Shown: positions 47,562 through 55,660, numbered from the stretch's first letter. The stretch: 64,000 bases of DNA from Chromatiales bacterium (ex Bugula neritina AB1) (GCA_001730015.1 MDLA01000195.1:1-64000); one strand, 5' to 3'. Made by a program: numbers and translations. Notes: a model not told the origin generated them from the letters alone.

Positions 47562-47751
47562 ACCCTAGTGTAGCATTAGTTTCCGGCCCAGAACCATTAC
47601 GCAGCTTCTACAGCAGCATCTAAGTCGCTGTACTCATTTTTCCTGAAACTCACTTAGAATGACTAAGCTTAACCCTTCAAAAACTCCGTGCTGCACCCTT
47701 TATACAGCTCTATAAACTTCTGAATTCGATCTTTTGAACAATACCAGAGTT
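47562..47751 (+). mobile_element. MITE1 copy d (diverged)
   Basis: The ends ACCCTAGTGTAGCATTAG and TTGAACAATACCAGAGTT are degenerate forms of the family ends; the central blocks are recognisable (GCAGCATCTAAGTCGCTGTA). It lies directly behind the IS4 wreck. Confidence 0.8.
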
Positions 47752-47825
47752 AAGCAATTTCCATGAAACATCTGCGGGGTCGGGCCACACTCCTCACTGA
47801 GTTAACGGGACACCAGTGATATTTT

Positions 47826-48368
47826 TTATATGGGTAATTTTCCTGTCATGCTCTCCAGCACGCCATCGCGGCGTACGAATTTGTGCCAAAGCGCTCCGGC
47901 AACATGCATCACAAGCAGAAGGGGTAGAACGCCTAATGCGAACCTGTGTAATCCAATCGAAGCCGACAAGAATCCACCATTAAAGGCAGCAGCTGACACT
48001 GAAAATCCGATTGCGATGGCAAAGCCTGACAGAATAATCCCGAAGACACTTGCATAAAGGCCCCACTGTATGGTTCGAGACAGGGTCTGTTCCCATTTGA
48101 GCGAAGTTGCCGGGAGGCGCGTTACTCCGGCGATTCTCTGGGTCCAGAACAGCCGGAAAGAAAATACTGCCAACAGCAGCAATCCAAATATAATCTCATT
48201 TCGGTACACTGTGGGGTCTAATAGTTGCCAAACACTGCCAAGTGCGTTGACATGTCCGTATGCAATCAGTCCGCAAGAGAGCCAGTGGATGGTTTTGGTG
48301 ACATAGCCGTGTGGATGAGCCTCATCCAGTGGAAGGGCCGTAGCTCCAAGATTTTCTGCCGTCTTCAT
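47826..48368 (-). CDS. Cytochrome b561
   Basis: From the ATG at 48368 (GGAAGAA upstream) the protein has 180 residues and four hydrophobic helices. Heme-ligand histidines fit HWLSCGLIAYGHVNALG, LHRFALGVLPLLLVMHVAGALWHKF and the usual b561 layout. This inner-membrane di-heme protein moves electrons from quinol to an acceptor such as superoxide. It is divergent from the regulator operon at 48633, a common pairing with PmrA/QseB-type systems. Confidence 0.88.
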   Translation of the reverse strand: MKTAENLGATALPLDEAHPHGYVTKTIHWLSCGLIAYGHVNALGSVWQLLDPTVYRNEIIFGLLLLAVFSFRLFWTQRIAGVTRLPATSLKWEQTLSRTIQWGLYASVFGIILSGFAIAIGFSVSAAAFNGGFLSASIGLHRFALGVLPLLLVMHVAGALWHKFVRRDGVLESMTGKLPI

Positions 48369-48425
48369 AATGGGTTCTTCCAAAGTTTTTTATTTCGAGA
48401 ACAGCCGTAATTTGGCAGAAGGAAC

Positions 48426-48440
48426 TTAGCAGAAACTTAG
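48426..48440 (+). promoter_or_regulatory. Putative OmpR-family regulator box 1
   Basis: TTAGCAGAAACTTAG contains two CTTAG half-sites spaced 11 bp apart (48425 and 48436). It lies 58 bp from the cytochrome b561 start. Confidence 0.6.
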
Positions 48441-48547
48441 GATTGTCCGATGTTTACCAACTTTCGCGGAAAAATCATATCTTCCGAAACCTCACATTCC
48501 CCGAAAACAAATCTCAGAATCGTAAAAGCTCAAGATAACCCACTGAG

Positions 48548-48562
48548 CTAAGTTTGTGCTAA
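48548..48562 (-). promoter_or_regulatory. Putative OmpR-family regulator box 2
   Basis: On the minus strand this reads TTAGCACAAACTTAG, identical to box 1 at 14 of 15 bases but in opposite orientation. It lies about 70 bp from the start of the membrane protein/regulator operon. Confidence 0.6.
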
Positions 48563-48632
48563 TTTTGGCTCTGCATACTTTTTCCATCCGAGAAATCGCT
48601 GGTTAAGAACTCAGGCAAAAAAGGAGCTATTT

Positions 48633-48965
48633 ATGATCAACAGTATAAATTCCTTCAATATTGACGGTGTGAAATTTGATAAATTTGACATCAATAATGC
48701 TTTTACTGTTGATGAAAATGATACCTTCAGAAAATGGTTTTTTCGACCTCTGGCAGTTCTGGCAGCCATCGGGATTGGCGTTGCAACCTTCTTTGCTAGT
48801 GCCATTCTTATAATGATCACGCTTGCTCTGTCGCCGATACTTGTGATGGCAATGTGGGCCATTAGAACCAAGCTTGAGCGTGAGTTAAAGCAGTCAGGCA
48901 TAGGAGCCAGCTCGATTGTCATTACTGAATATCAAGCCGGAAGTGATAGCCAGACTAAGAGTTAG
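48633..48965 (+). CDS. Small membrane protein leading a two-component operon
   Basis: This 110-aa protein has a polar N-terminus with an FDKFDINNAF segment, one or two helices at residues 38-72 and a basic tail. AAAAAGGAGC precedes the ATG. No family is recognised. It is 17 bp upstream of the response regulator gene and probably co-transcribed, so it may be part of the sensing or be a main target of the system. Confidence 0.75.
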   Translation: MINSINSFNIDGVKFDKFDINNAFTVDENDTFRKWFFRPLAVLAAIGIGVATFFASAILIMITLALSPILVMAMWAIRTKLERELKQSGIGASSIVITEYQAGSDSQTKS

Positions 48966-48982
48966 TCAGGTCCATTCACGGT

Positions 48983-49639
48983 ATGCGAATACTCTTGGTA
49001 GAAGATGATGCCCAGATCGGAGCGGCCATTTCCAGCGCCCTGCAGGACGCTGGCATGGCCGCAGATTGGGTCACCGACGGTAGTGCTGCAATAGCAAGCA
49101 TCGATGCAGGTGCATTTGAGATGGTATTGCTCGATATTGGCTTGCCAAAGCAGGATGGCTTTAGTGTTGTAAAGAAGCTCAGGCAAAAGCGAATTAGCAT
49201 CCCGGTAATTATCATCACGGCCCGTGATGCTGTGAAAGATCGCATTGCTGGTCTTGATCTTGGTGCTGATGACTATCTCGTGAAGCCGTTTCTGATTGAT
49301 GAGCTCATGGCGCGAATACGAGCTGTTTCGCGAAGGCATGCGGGTAGTGCGCAACCGATCCTTGGCAATGAAGATTTTTCCGTCAACCCGGCAGAAAAAG
49401 TCGTTTGCTTTCACAATCGCCCGATTGAACTTACCGGAAAAGAGTATCGATTGATTCATGCATTGGCTATGAGACCTGGGCGTATATACTCACGCGAAGA
49501 GCTGGAAGAAAAAGTCTATGGCTGGGAGGAAGAAGTAAACAGCAATGCAATTGAATTTTTGATTCACAGTTTACGTAAGAAAACCGATAAGCGTGCTATC
49601 AAGAACATCCGTGGACTAGGCTGGATGCTACCTAAATAG
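48983..49639 (+). CDS. OmpR/PhoB-family response regulator (PmrA/QseB-like)
   Basis: This 218-aa protein has a receiver domain with EDD at residues 7-9, phosphoryl Asp51 in VLLDIGLPKQDGF, Thr in IIITARD and Lys in DDYLVKPF. A C-terminal winged helix follows: LTGKEYRLIHALAMRPGR, VNSNAIEFLIHSLRKK and NIRGLGWML. The layout matches the PmrA/QseB/TctD subgroup. Its stop overlaps the start of the sensor gene by one base. It is the probable reader of the two boxes upstream of the operon. Confidence 0.94.
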   Translation: MRILLVEDDAQIGAAISSALQDAGMAADWVTDGSAAIASIDAGAFEMVLLDIGLPKQDGFSVVKKLRQKRISIPVIIITARDAVKDRIAGLDLGADDYLVKPFLIDELMARIRAVSRRHAGSAQPILGNEDFSVNPAEKVVCFHNRPIELTGKEYRLIHALAMRPGRIYSREELEEKVYGWEEEVNSNAIEFLIHSLRKKTDKRAIKNIRGLGWMLPK

Positions 49640-51003
49640 TGAGATTCATGCATCGTCTCAAAATCAGTAAAACCAACCAGAAGCTTGAGACCAGGTTACG
49701 CATAGCTCTACATGCCATCTTGCTTGCGTTTCTGGTTCTGGCGACTATTTCAGCCGCAATAGTCGCCTATTTTGGGTCCAGTGAGTTACAGGATGAAACA
49801 TTGCTATCTGTGGCGCTACTTGTGAACACTAATCAAATTGGCTTACAGACTAATCGTTCTCTCTATAGACACCATGACTATGATGACGGTGTGCATGTCT
49901 GGAAAATATCCGGCGATCGCGGTGGAGCCTTTTGGATTAATAAATCTATATCGAAGGGTTACCACACAATCAATGCTAGAGATGAATTCTGGCGGGTTTA
50001 CATAACCGCCGATCCTGAGTCGGAAAATCGCTTTGCCATTGTGCAAAAACTTAATGTTAAAACGAATATTGCGTTGCGTAGTGCAATGAACACCGCCGTA
50101 CCGTTGCTTGGTTTATTCCTATTGATGCCAATTCTAATCTCACTGATTATGAGACATAGTTTTAGTCCTCTTAACAAACTTGGACGAAAAGTCGGCAACA
50201 GCGAATCTCTAAAACTCGATATGGCTAATCGGGAAGACATCCCAGTTGAAGTACTTCCTTTTGTGTCTTCGATTGAATCTTTGCTTGAAAAAAATGCAGA
50301 ATACAATCATCGACAGCAGCGATTTATAGCAGATGCAGCACATGAACTTCGCACTCCGATCACGGCATTATCACTAGAAGTTGAGAATCTACGAAAAGCG
50401 AAAAGCCCAGCAGTAAAAGAGGAACGTGAAAAATTGCTACTGGCCAGCATTAGTAGATTACAACGACTGGTGAATCAGTTGTTGGATCTTGCGCGGGCGC
50501 AATCAGCTGAAATTACAAATCAAGCACCTGTGAGTCTAAACGACTTGTTGAAAACGCAAATTGCAGACATATATGCACTGGCAGAGAGCAAAGACATTGA
50601 ATTTATCGTCGAAAACAACGACGATGTTCACGTTCTTGACATTAACAATCAGCTCCAACACCTAGTACGAAATTCATTATCTAATGCCATAAAGTTCAGC
50701 CCTGAGTCGAGTCAAATTATGATTAGCCTGTTACAGTTGAACAACAATGCGCTATATTCGGTAACTGACTCCGGGCCGGGTGTCGCAAATGAGGATTTAG
50801 ATAGATTGCACGAGCCGTTCTATCGTCCTGTTGAGCAGTCAACTGATAGCGGTGCGGGACTAGGTTTGGCAATCTCTCATGAGATAGCGCAACAATTAGG
50901 TGGACATCTAGTTTTTGAGAATCTAACCACGGGAGGTTTTCGATTTAGTTACACGCAATCTCTTTGTCAAAATGACAGTGATCGTAATCATTGCTCACAG
51001 TGA
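49639..51003 (+). CDS. Sensor histidine kinase (PmrB/QseC-like)
   Basis: This 454-aa kinase starts at GTG 49639 (or ATG 49648). TM1 is at about 21-45, a periplasmic domain lies between, TM2 is at about 147-171, followed by HAMP and the HisKA box FIADAAHELRTPITAL with His235. ATPase motifs are NSLSNAIKFSPES, TDSGPGV and GAGLGLAISHEIA. It is coupled to the regulator gene by a one-base overlap. Confidence 0.93.
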   Translation: MRFMHRLKISKTNQKLETRLRIALHAILLAFLVLATISAAIVAYFGSSELQDETLLSVALLVNTNQIGLQTNRSLYRHHDYDDGVHVWKISGDRGGAFWINKSISKGYHTINARDEFWRVYITADPESENRFAIVQKLNVKTNIALRSAMNTAVPLLGLFLLMPILISLIMRHSFSPLNKLGRKVGNSESLKLDMANREDIPVEVLPFVSSIESLLEKNAEYNHRQQRFIADAAHELRTPITALSLEVENLRKAKSPAVKEEREKLLLASISRLQRLVNQLLDLARAQSAEITNQAPVSLNDLLKTQIADIYALAESKDIEFIVENNDDVHVLDINNQLQHLVRNSLSNAIKFSPESSQIMISLLQLNNNALYSVTDSGPGVANEDLDRLHEPFYRPVEQSTDSGAGLGLAISHEIAQQLGGHLVFENLTTGGFRFSYTQSLCQNDSDRNHCSQ

Positions 51004-51009
51004 CGCGAA

Positions 51010-51044
51010 AGCACAGAAATCAGGACAGGCACCGTAAAAAGACA
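51010..51044. repeat. Second copy of the short RAYT 2-associated repeat
   Basis: CACAGAAATCAGGACAGG and CACCGTAAAAAGACAC match 42482-42516. It lies just after the sensor kinase stop. Confidence 0.65.
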
Positions 51045-51096
51045 CTAATTTACCTGTACCTTTTCAGGATTTGACCGCATGTATTCTTCTATTGCT

Positions 51097-51315
51097 TTAG
51101 TTATCTAAGTTTCGCTTGTCCCGTGCTGCACGATCCGCAGGCGCCACATTGAAGAATATATGCCCTACAAGACCAATTGCTGTAAGACCACCCAATAAAG
51201 CGAACTTTGACAGCCCTGCAATCAGAAGGTTCGGCAGCAACATACCGAACATCCATGACGCCACTATCAATGCAAACAATATATAATGAATTTTATCCGC
51301 ACTATTTTTATCCAT
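51097..51315 (-). CDS. Small two-helix membrane protein
   Basis: From the ATG at 51315 the product is 72 residues with hydrophobic segments at about 10-32 and 35-55 and a charged tail (APADRAARDKRNLD). An upstream Met gives 76 aa. No family is recognised. It is the element directly after attC 1 in the cassette orientation, but no attC follows it, so it may be an eroded cassette or ordinary chromosome. Confidence 0.6.
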   Translation of the reverse strand: MDKNSADKIHYILFALIVASWMFGMLLPNLLIAGLSKFALLGGLTAIGLVGHIFFNVAPADRAARDKRNLDN

Positions 51316-51380
51316 TCGAAACCCCATGCCGCAGCAATAATAAAATTATGAACTTACGCTAATACTTTTCCTGAGCTAAC

Positions 51381-51441
51381 GCATAACGCCCGCGTAATAG
51401 GCGCAAGCTTGCGAGCGTCCTAATTGACGCGCTTGTTAAAT
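51381..51441 (-). other. Integron attC site 1
   Basis: On the minus strand the site runs from ATTTAAC (R'' box) with AAGCGCGTCAATTAGGACGC to GCGCCTATTACGCGGGC and GTTATGC (R' box). The arms pair as TAAC...CGCGT...AAT...AGG...CGC, with unpaired C, T and A only on one arm. Extrahelical bases of this kind are the hallmark of attC. The 7-base R'' is the exact complement of GTTAAAT, the left end of the cassette that precedes it. Confidence 0.85.
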
Positions 51442-51590
51442 GGCAGCCTGAACCATGCGCACATCTCTTCGAGCGAAAATAGCTGTGGCTGACCAAAGCA
51501 TGTTGCCATTTCTTCAAGTTTGGCAACGTTATTTATAAGGCTGTCAGGAGCTTGTGAAGTATCCGCCTTGCGCCCAAGCCTGAGAATACA

Positions 51591-51797
51591 CTAAAGGTGA
51601 TCATAGAACAGGCTTTCATCGTTCTCATCGAGCACGTGCTCAACTATTGGTGCAATTGCCTCATATGCATCGTGAGATTCACAACCATCTAACAGTCCTT
51701 CGGTTAGTTTCGCAAAAAACCACTCATCTTCAGAGCCATTAGCTCTGTAATCTTCAATTGCAACTATGTATGAGTTCGCGATCACTTTCTTTGCCAT
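51591..51797 (-). CDS. Cassette-encoded 68-aa protein, function unknown
   Basis: The ATG overlaps the R' core of attC 2 (GTTAAATGG), as is usual for integron cassettes. The product is small and acidic, with EDYRANGSEDEWFFAKLTEG and a C-terminal HVLDENDESLFYDHL. It lies between two attC sites, 150 bp before attC 1. No family is recognised. Confidence 0.75.
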   Translation of the reverse strand: MAKKVIANSYIVAIEDYRANGSEDEWFFAKLTEGLLDGCESHDAYEAIAPIVEHVLDENDESLFYDHL

Positions 51798-51885
51798 TTA
51801 ACGCCACAAACTGCCGCAACCAAGAAGGTGGCGCATGGAACGCCGCGCTACTTTGTTGGTTGTCGGTAGCTTTGTCTTGTTAACT
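51796..51885 (-). other. Integron attC site 2
   Basis: On the minus strand it begins with AGTTAACAAGACAAAGC and ends with GTTTGTGGCGTTAAAT. The arms pair over TAAC, ACAAA, CT, CCG and CAACCAA, with one unpaired G and one unpaired A on the left arm and a loop of about 30 bases. The R boxes TAACAAG and GGCGTTA are the same as in attC 1. The stop codon of the antitoxin gene lies inside its R'' box. Confidence 0.85.
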
Positions 51886-52056
51886 ACCGTATTTTTTCGC
51901 TCCAAGATATTTTGGTTCCAAGCTCACAGTTTTCTTTTTCGAGCTTTTCTCACGCTTTTTTAGATCTTCACAAATCTTTGACAAGTCATTGTCGAATTGC
52001 TTAGCGTACCGTGCTCGAAAATCGCGTATCTCCTCTATTATTTGATCTTCTCTCAC
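51880..52056 (-). CDS. Putative antitoxin of the PIN toxin pair
   Basis: A GTG at 52056 with AGGAG nine bases upstream opens a 58-aa charged helical protein (VREDQIIEEIRDFRARYAKQ at the start, KKREKSSKKKTVSL later). It begins one base after the toxin stop. Small proteins of this type regularly follow VapC-like PIN proteins of this subgroup and are taken as the antitoxin; that role is inferred. Its TAA stop lies in attC 2. Confidence 0.7.
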   Translation of the reverse strand: MREDQIIEEIRDFRARYAKQFDNDLSKICEDLKKREKSSKKKTVSLEPKYLGAKKYGS

Positions 52057-52057
52057 C

Positions 52058-52537
52058 TTAGTTATCTCCTGCACGCAGTTCTTCCGGGGAACAAAGTTCC
52101 GGGCATTGAAAACCAAACCGTTCAATTGCTGTGCGAATATTGGCTTTCGAGTATGCATTATTAATGTGTTTGAAATTCCAGGTGAGCAAAAATTCTATTC
52201 CGTTCGATGCTGCGATACCTATGTGAAGCGCATCCTGTGGGCAGGTCGCCGGAACTGCTCGATGGATAACAAGCTGCTCTGCTATTTCCTGAGCTTTTTC
52301 CGATACAGCAAGATTTTCGATGCTGGCTGTCACCTCCATCCTGGCGGCGGCTGCCGCGGAATCACCCTGAGATATTTCCAGTTCTACCAGCTCAGACACA
52401 TAGACTTCAAAATCGGGCAGATTGTGTGTCCACCATTCTGAAGTTATCGCTTGTCTCGCAGACTTGACCAAATCATTACTGGGCCTTGCTGTCAAATAGC
52501 TGATGACAGACGATTCGATGTAGACAGTGGCTTTCAT
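52058..52537 (-). CDS. vapC: PIN-domain toxin, VapC-like
   Basis: From the ATG at 52537 the product has 159 residues. Acidic active-site positions are in VYIESSVISYL (Glu in place of the usual first Asp, normal in this subgroup), ELVELEISQG, CPQDALHIGIA and LLTWNFKHINN. PIN proteins are Mg-dependent RNases. It is the first gene of a two-gene cassette whose left end is GTTAACT at 52569-52575 and whose attC is site 2. Confidence 0.88.
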   Translation of the reverse strand: MKATVYIESSVISYLTARPSNDLVKSARQAITSEWWTHNLPDFEVYVSELVELEISQGDSAAAAARMEVTASIENLAVSEKAQEIAEQLVIHRAVPATCPQDALHIGIAASNGIEFLLTWNFKHINNAYSKANIRTAIERFGFQCPELCSPEELRAGDN

Positions 52538-52568
52538 TCTCGAATTATACCGCAATCTCACTGACGGT

Positions 52569-52575
52569 AGTTAAC
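52569..52575 (-). other. Left boundary of the toxin-antitoxin cassette
   Basis: On the minus strand G-TTAACTACC is the inverse of GGTAGTTAAC at attC 2. A cassette's left end and its own R'' box should be complementary, and they are. No attC or attI structure was recognised on the far side. Confidence 0.6.
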
Positions 52576-53160
52576 ATACACTAGCACGCTGGTCTGAAAA
52601 CAACCAAAAACACGATGCAGGCCTAATACCATTAGACACGCTGCGCTACTACCAGGTGAAAACCTGCAAAAGCGGCAATTGCTGACCACAGCCTTGATAT
52701 TTTCGCCACGCGATTCGAAACCAGGTTCCCAAGTAACACATTTAGCATTCAGTTCATCACCTCGCAACACAGTAAAACCACTCCAATGATTTCATATAAA
52801 TAAATCTTATGAAAAAACTTGGAACCGCACCCGAAGATTTTTTGTAATTACATACAGTAAAACGCACCTCACATAAGGTGTATGCCGTTGAGTCAGAGTT
52901 GAAGTTTGAACTACGGAAACAATGAATTTACCGATTCGCCACCCAGATTTCGTTAAAGGGTAATCGGGATAGTACCCTCGCACTCCAATGCAGCGCAAGT
53001 AACTGACAACAATACAAAAATTCAACCCGCAACAGCCCTGACCCTGTCCATCACAGTGCACTCAAATCACGGCTTACGGCACAGATAAAAAAACACCCGG
53101 TAGTGGGATCGGCCAGTCGTACTGTCGAGTAGACGATGACTGGATTCTGAGGGAGACTCA
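52576..53160. other. Intergenic, no gene recognised
   Basis: No integrase gene, attC or other gene is recognised here. Minor inverted repeats occur near 52625 (CTAATACCATTAG) and 52653 (CAGGTGAAAACCTG). Confidence 0.4.
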
Positions 53161-53370
53161 ATGAGCAACTGGGACGGAGAATTAGGAAACATCGAGGGGT
53201 CAAAGACGTTGCTATTGCAACAGAAGCTAGCAGTCTCTAACGCGCCCTACTATCGAGGTAGGATGCTTATTTTATACTTACCGGATATGATCGTTCGCGC
53301 ACAGATCATTTCTCAGGGAACCAGTATTTCAGTATTTCAGTATTTATTTCGTGAGAAAGTAATCGAATGA
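53161..53370 (+). CDS. Possible small protein, 69 aa
   Basis: GGGAGACTCA precedes the ATG. The product (MSNWDGELGNIEGSKTLLLQ...) has no recognised domain and overlaps the convergent secreted-protein gene. The ribosome site is its only support. Confidence 0.3.
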   Translation: MSNWDGELGNIEGSKTLLLQQKLAVSNAPYYRGRMLILYLPDMIVRAQIISQGTSISVFQYLFREKVIE

Positions 53371-53585
53371 GAACCATGGAATAGTCTATCGATGTAGTAT
53401 TTCGTTTGCAGCTGAAGCGTTTTCTCTGAACGCTTCATTTTATAGTTTACTTCAACGGTTTCGATCTTGCCATATTGATCCCCCAACGCCTGGAAATCGG
53501 GAGACCCATGAAGACACACACCCGCAAAAGCGGGCCAACAGAGAATCAACAAGGCGAACGCCAGTACACTTCTGATACTTTTCAT
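53337..53585 (-). CDS. Small secreted protein, function unknown
   Basis: From the ATG at 53585 the 82-aa product has a clear signal peptide (MKSIRSVLAFALLILCWPAF, cleavage near AFA-GVC). A short Lys/Tyr-rich mature part follows (YKMKRSEKTLQLQTKYYIDR). No family recognised. Confidence 0.55.
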   Translation of the reverse strand: MKSIRSVLAFALLILCWPAFAGVCLHGSPDFQALGDQYGKIETVEVNYKMKRSEKTLQLQTKYYIDRLFHGSHSITFSRNKY

Positions 53586-53736
53586 GACAGACCTTGAAAA
53601 AACACGGGTCACACTGAAACCATAGACTCTTGCGGCAGATCGGTTGTATTGCACTGTAACCTTCGACCCCAGATTCGTGAGCTCTGCATTTCGTCCACAA
53701 CTGCGTTGCAGCTCTTGAAAAGAGAGTGGTCTAACT

Positions 53737-53829
53737 GATATTCCGGATACATGAATACAGCGCCTTAGTTGCTGCTATAGAAACAGCGCAGCGGCTCCAA
53801 GCCGGAATATTATGCAACACCAGGGTTAA
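53737..53829 (-). mobile_element. Partial MITE1 copy
   Basis: The right end AATATTATGCAACACCAGGG and the blocks GCGCCTTAGTTGCTGCTATAG and CAGCGCAGCGGCTCC are present; the other half is missing. Confidence 0.7.
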
Positions 53830-53852
53830 CGCCTGTAAAAGCAAGTCAAACC

Positions 53853-54383
53853 CTATGCCGGGTGAAACTTCAGTGCGACGCCATTGTTGCAGTAGCGTAA
53901 ACCCGTGGGCTGCGGCCCGTCTTTGAATACATGCCCCTGGTGGCCACCGCAACGCGCACAATGATACTCGGTACGCGGAACGATTATTTTATAATCAATG
54001 CTGGTTCCGACATTATCGGTGATTGTATCGAAGAAACTCGGCCAGCCGGTACCACTGTCGAACTTGGTCTGTGATTCAAAAAGCGGAAGGTCACACCCGG
54101 CACAGGCGTAGATTCCTTCTCTTTTTTCTTCATTCAGACTGCTGCTGAACGGGCGCTCAGTTCCCGCTCTGCGCAATACGGTGTACTGCGCCGGTGTCAA
54201 CCGCTCTTTCCACTCGGCTGCAGTCAGGTCAATCTTTTCAGGCCCGCCAGCGCTGTTCACTATGTTTTCCATCGGTGTCTCTGTCTCATTGCTCGCCATT
54301 GCCATTAGCGAGCGGTATCCGAGGGCGGCAGTCGGCAATGCAACCATTCCCACCAATCCCTTTAAAAACATTCTTTTATTCAC
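53853..54383 (-). CDS. msrB: Peptide-methionine (R)-S-oxide reductase with export signal
   Basis: A GTG at 54383, eight bases after GGGAG, gives 176 aa. Residues 1-30 (NKRMFLKGLVGMVALPTAAL) look like an export signal. The MsrB domain has zinc ligands CAGC and CARC, the FDSGTGWPSFFD block and the catalytic Cys in GLRYCNNGVALKF. It reduces methionine-R-sulfoxide in proteins, here probably in the periplasm. The usual NS after the catalytic Cys pair is NG here. Confidence 0.9.
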   Translation of the reverse strand: MNKRMFLKGLVGMVALPTAALGYRSLMAMASNETETPMENIVNSAGGPEKIDLTAAEWKERLTPAQYTVLRRAGTERPFSSSLNEEKREGIYACAGCDLPLFESQTKFDSGTGWPSFFDTITDNVGTSIDYKIIVPRTEYHCARCGGHQGHVFKDGPQPTGLRYCNNGVALKFHPA

Positions 54384-54574
54384 GTCATAATCTCCCGCTA
54401 ATTTCTTTTGCCGCGATAATTGTTGCAGCAGTAGCACAAATATCAGTGGATTATCGGCACATTCAATGATCACTAATTAAAAATGATCAAACAAATTTGT
54501 AACAACTTTATAACGGCGGCTGTTCGATCCGGATATACTCGGAACACGTCGCACTTGTCTGGCGAGGTGACGGC

Positions 54575-54738
54575 AGGAGCCTGCGCGGCAGAACCTCTGC
54601 TACTGCAAACGCGCCCTGACGGTGCGTTTTTATCGATCATTTTCGTTACTTGTGAATAACTATGCGCCTTAAATGATCGTAAAAACGCCCTCGCCATGGC
54701 ACGTTCTCGCTACGCAGACTTCTGCCACGCAGGCTCCT
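54575..54738. repeat. Large imperfect palindrome of two inverted 70-bp arms
   Basis: AGGAGCCTGCGCGGCAGAA ... GCGTTTTTATCGATCATTTT at 54575-54644 is repeated in inverse at 54669-54738 (AAATGATCGTAAAAACGCC ... TTCTGCCACGCAGGCTCCT). The left arm ends in AACGCGCC/GGTGCGTT plus a T-run (54608-54631), an intrinsic-terminator shape. No gene is seen in 54384-54826 otherwise. Confidence 0.75.
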
Positions 54739-54826
54739 ATTGCATTAATAACAGGTCGAAAACATAAACACCGACAATAAATCAGCTGCGCGTTCCGGCG
54801 ATAACCCCGGCAAAGCGCTGCTGTAT

Positions 54827-55660
54827 ATGACACTTGCCGTATTGCTGTTCCCCTTTATGAATACAATGGTCAAGTTACTACGCGAAGACTTTGACCCGGC
54901 TATGATCATCTGGGCCAGATACGTCTCGCATTTGCTGCTGATGCTGGCATTGTTTCTACCAACGCATGGATTGTCTTTACTTAAAAGCTCTCAACCGCGT
55001 ATACAGACCGGGCGGTCGCTGCTGTTATTGATCGCAACGATCTCCTACTTTACGGCGCTTGGGCATGTACCACTGGCCACGGCCGCAATCATTGGCTTTA
55101 CCTCTCCATTTATTGTCACTGCGCTTTCATCACCGATACTCGGTGAGCAGGTGGGCTGGCGTCGATGGGGGGCGGTACTGGTCGGGTTTATCGGTGCGGT
55201 TATTGTTATTCGCCCCGGCACCGGAGCGCTGCATCCGCTCGCCGCACTGGTGCTAATAACGGCTTGTTGCTACGGCCTGTACCAGATCTATACCCGCAAG
55301 ATCTCCGCAAGTGATAGCGCTGCGACTACGATCACCTACACAGCTCTGGTTGGTGCTGTCGTCAGTAGCATTGCGGTACCGTTCTTCTGGCAGACTCCGG
55401 AAACCCTGCAGCATGTTGTGCTGCTGTCTGTGGCGGGTATGGTTGGCGGGCTTGGCCACTATTTTGTTGTTAAAGCGTTTCAATTCGCTCAGGCCTCACT
55501 CCTGGCACCTGTTGCCTATGGTCAAATTGTGGGGGCTACCCTGCTTGGCTACATAATCTTTGGCGATCTGCCAGACAACTGGACGTGGCTGGGCACATCT
55601 ATAATTATCGGCTGCGGTTTATATATTGGTTACCGTGAGCGAGCGACGAGCATTAAGTAA
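54827..55660 (+). CDS. EamA/DMT-family transporter
   Basis: The ATG at 54827 gives 277 aa with ten hydrophobic helices in two EamA repeats: FPFMNTMVKLLREDFDPAMI, AAIIGFTSPFIVTALSSPIL in the first, and QASLLAPVAYGQIVGATLLG in the second. Typical family members start about 15-20 residues earlier. In-frame sequence upstream (NINTDNKSAARSGDNPGKAL) looks like a real N-terminus but has no ATG/GTG/TTG start. Exports small metabolites; substrate unknown. Confidence 0.88.
   Translation: MTLAVLLFPFMNTMVKLLREDFDPAMIIWARYVSHLLLMLALFLPTHGLSLLKSSQPRIQTGRSLLLLIATISYFTALGHVPLATAAIIGFTSPFIVTALSSPILGEQVGWRRWGAVLVGFIGAVIVIRPGTGALHPLAALVLITACCYGLYQIYTRKISASDSAATTITYTALVGAVVSSIAVPFFWQTPETLQHVVLLSVAGMVGGLGHYFVVKAFQFAQASLLAPVAYGQIVGATLLGYIIFGDLPDNWTWLGTSIIIGCGLYIGYRERATSIK

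Noticed and set aside
52558..53061. Integrase or further cassette genes to the right of the toxin
   Set aside because: No tyrosine recombinase motifs and no attC hairpin could be found; the small frames there have no support.
54541..54640. Riboswitch (guanidine type) upstream of the EamA transporter
   Set aside because: GAGGTGACGG looked suggestive, but the two hairpins with ACGR loops are not there, and the sequence is explained as one arm of an inverted repeat.
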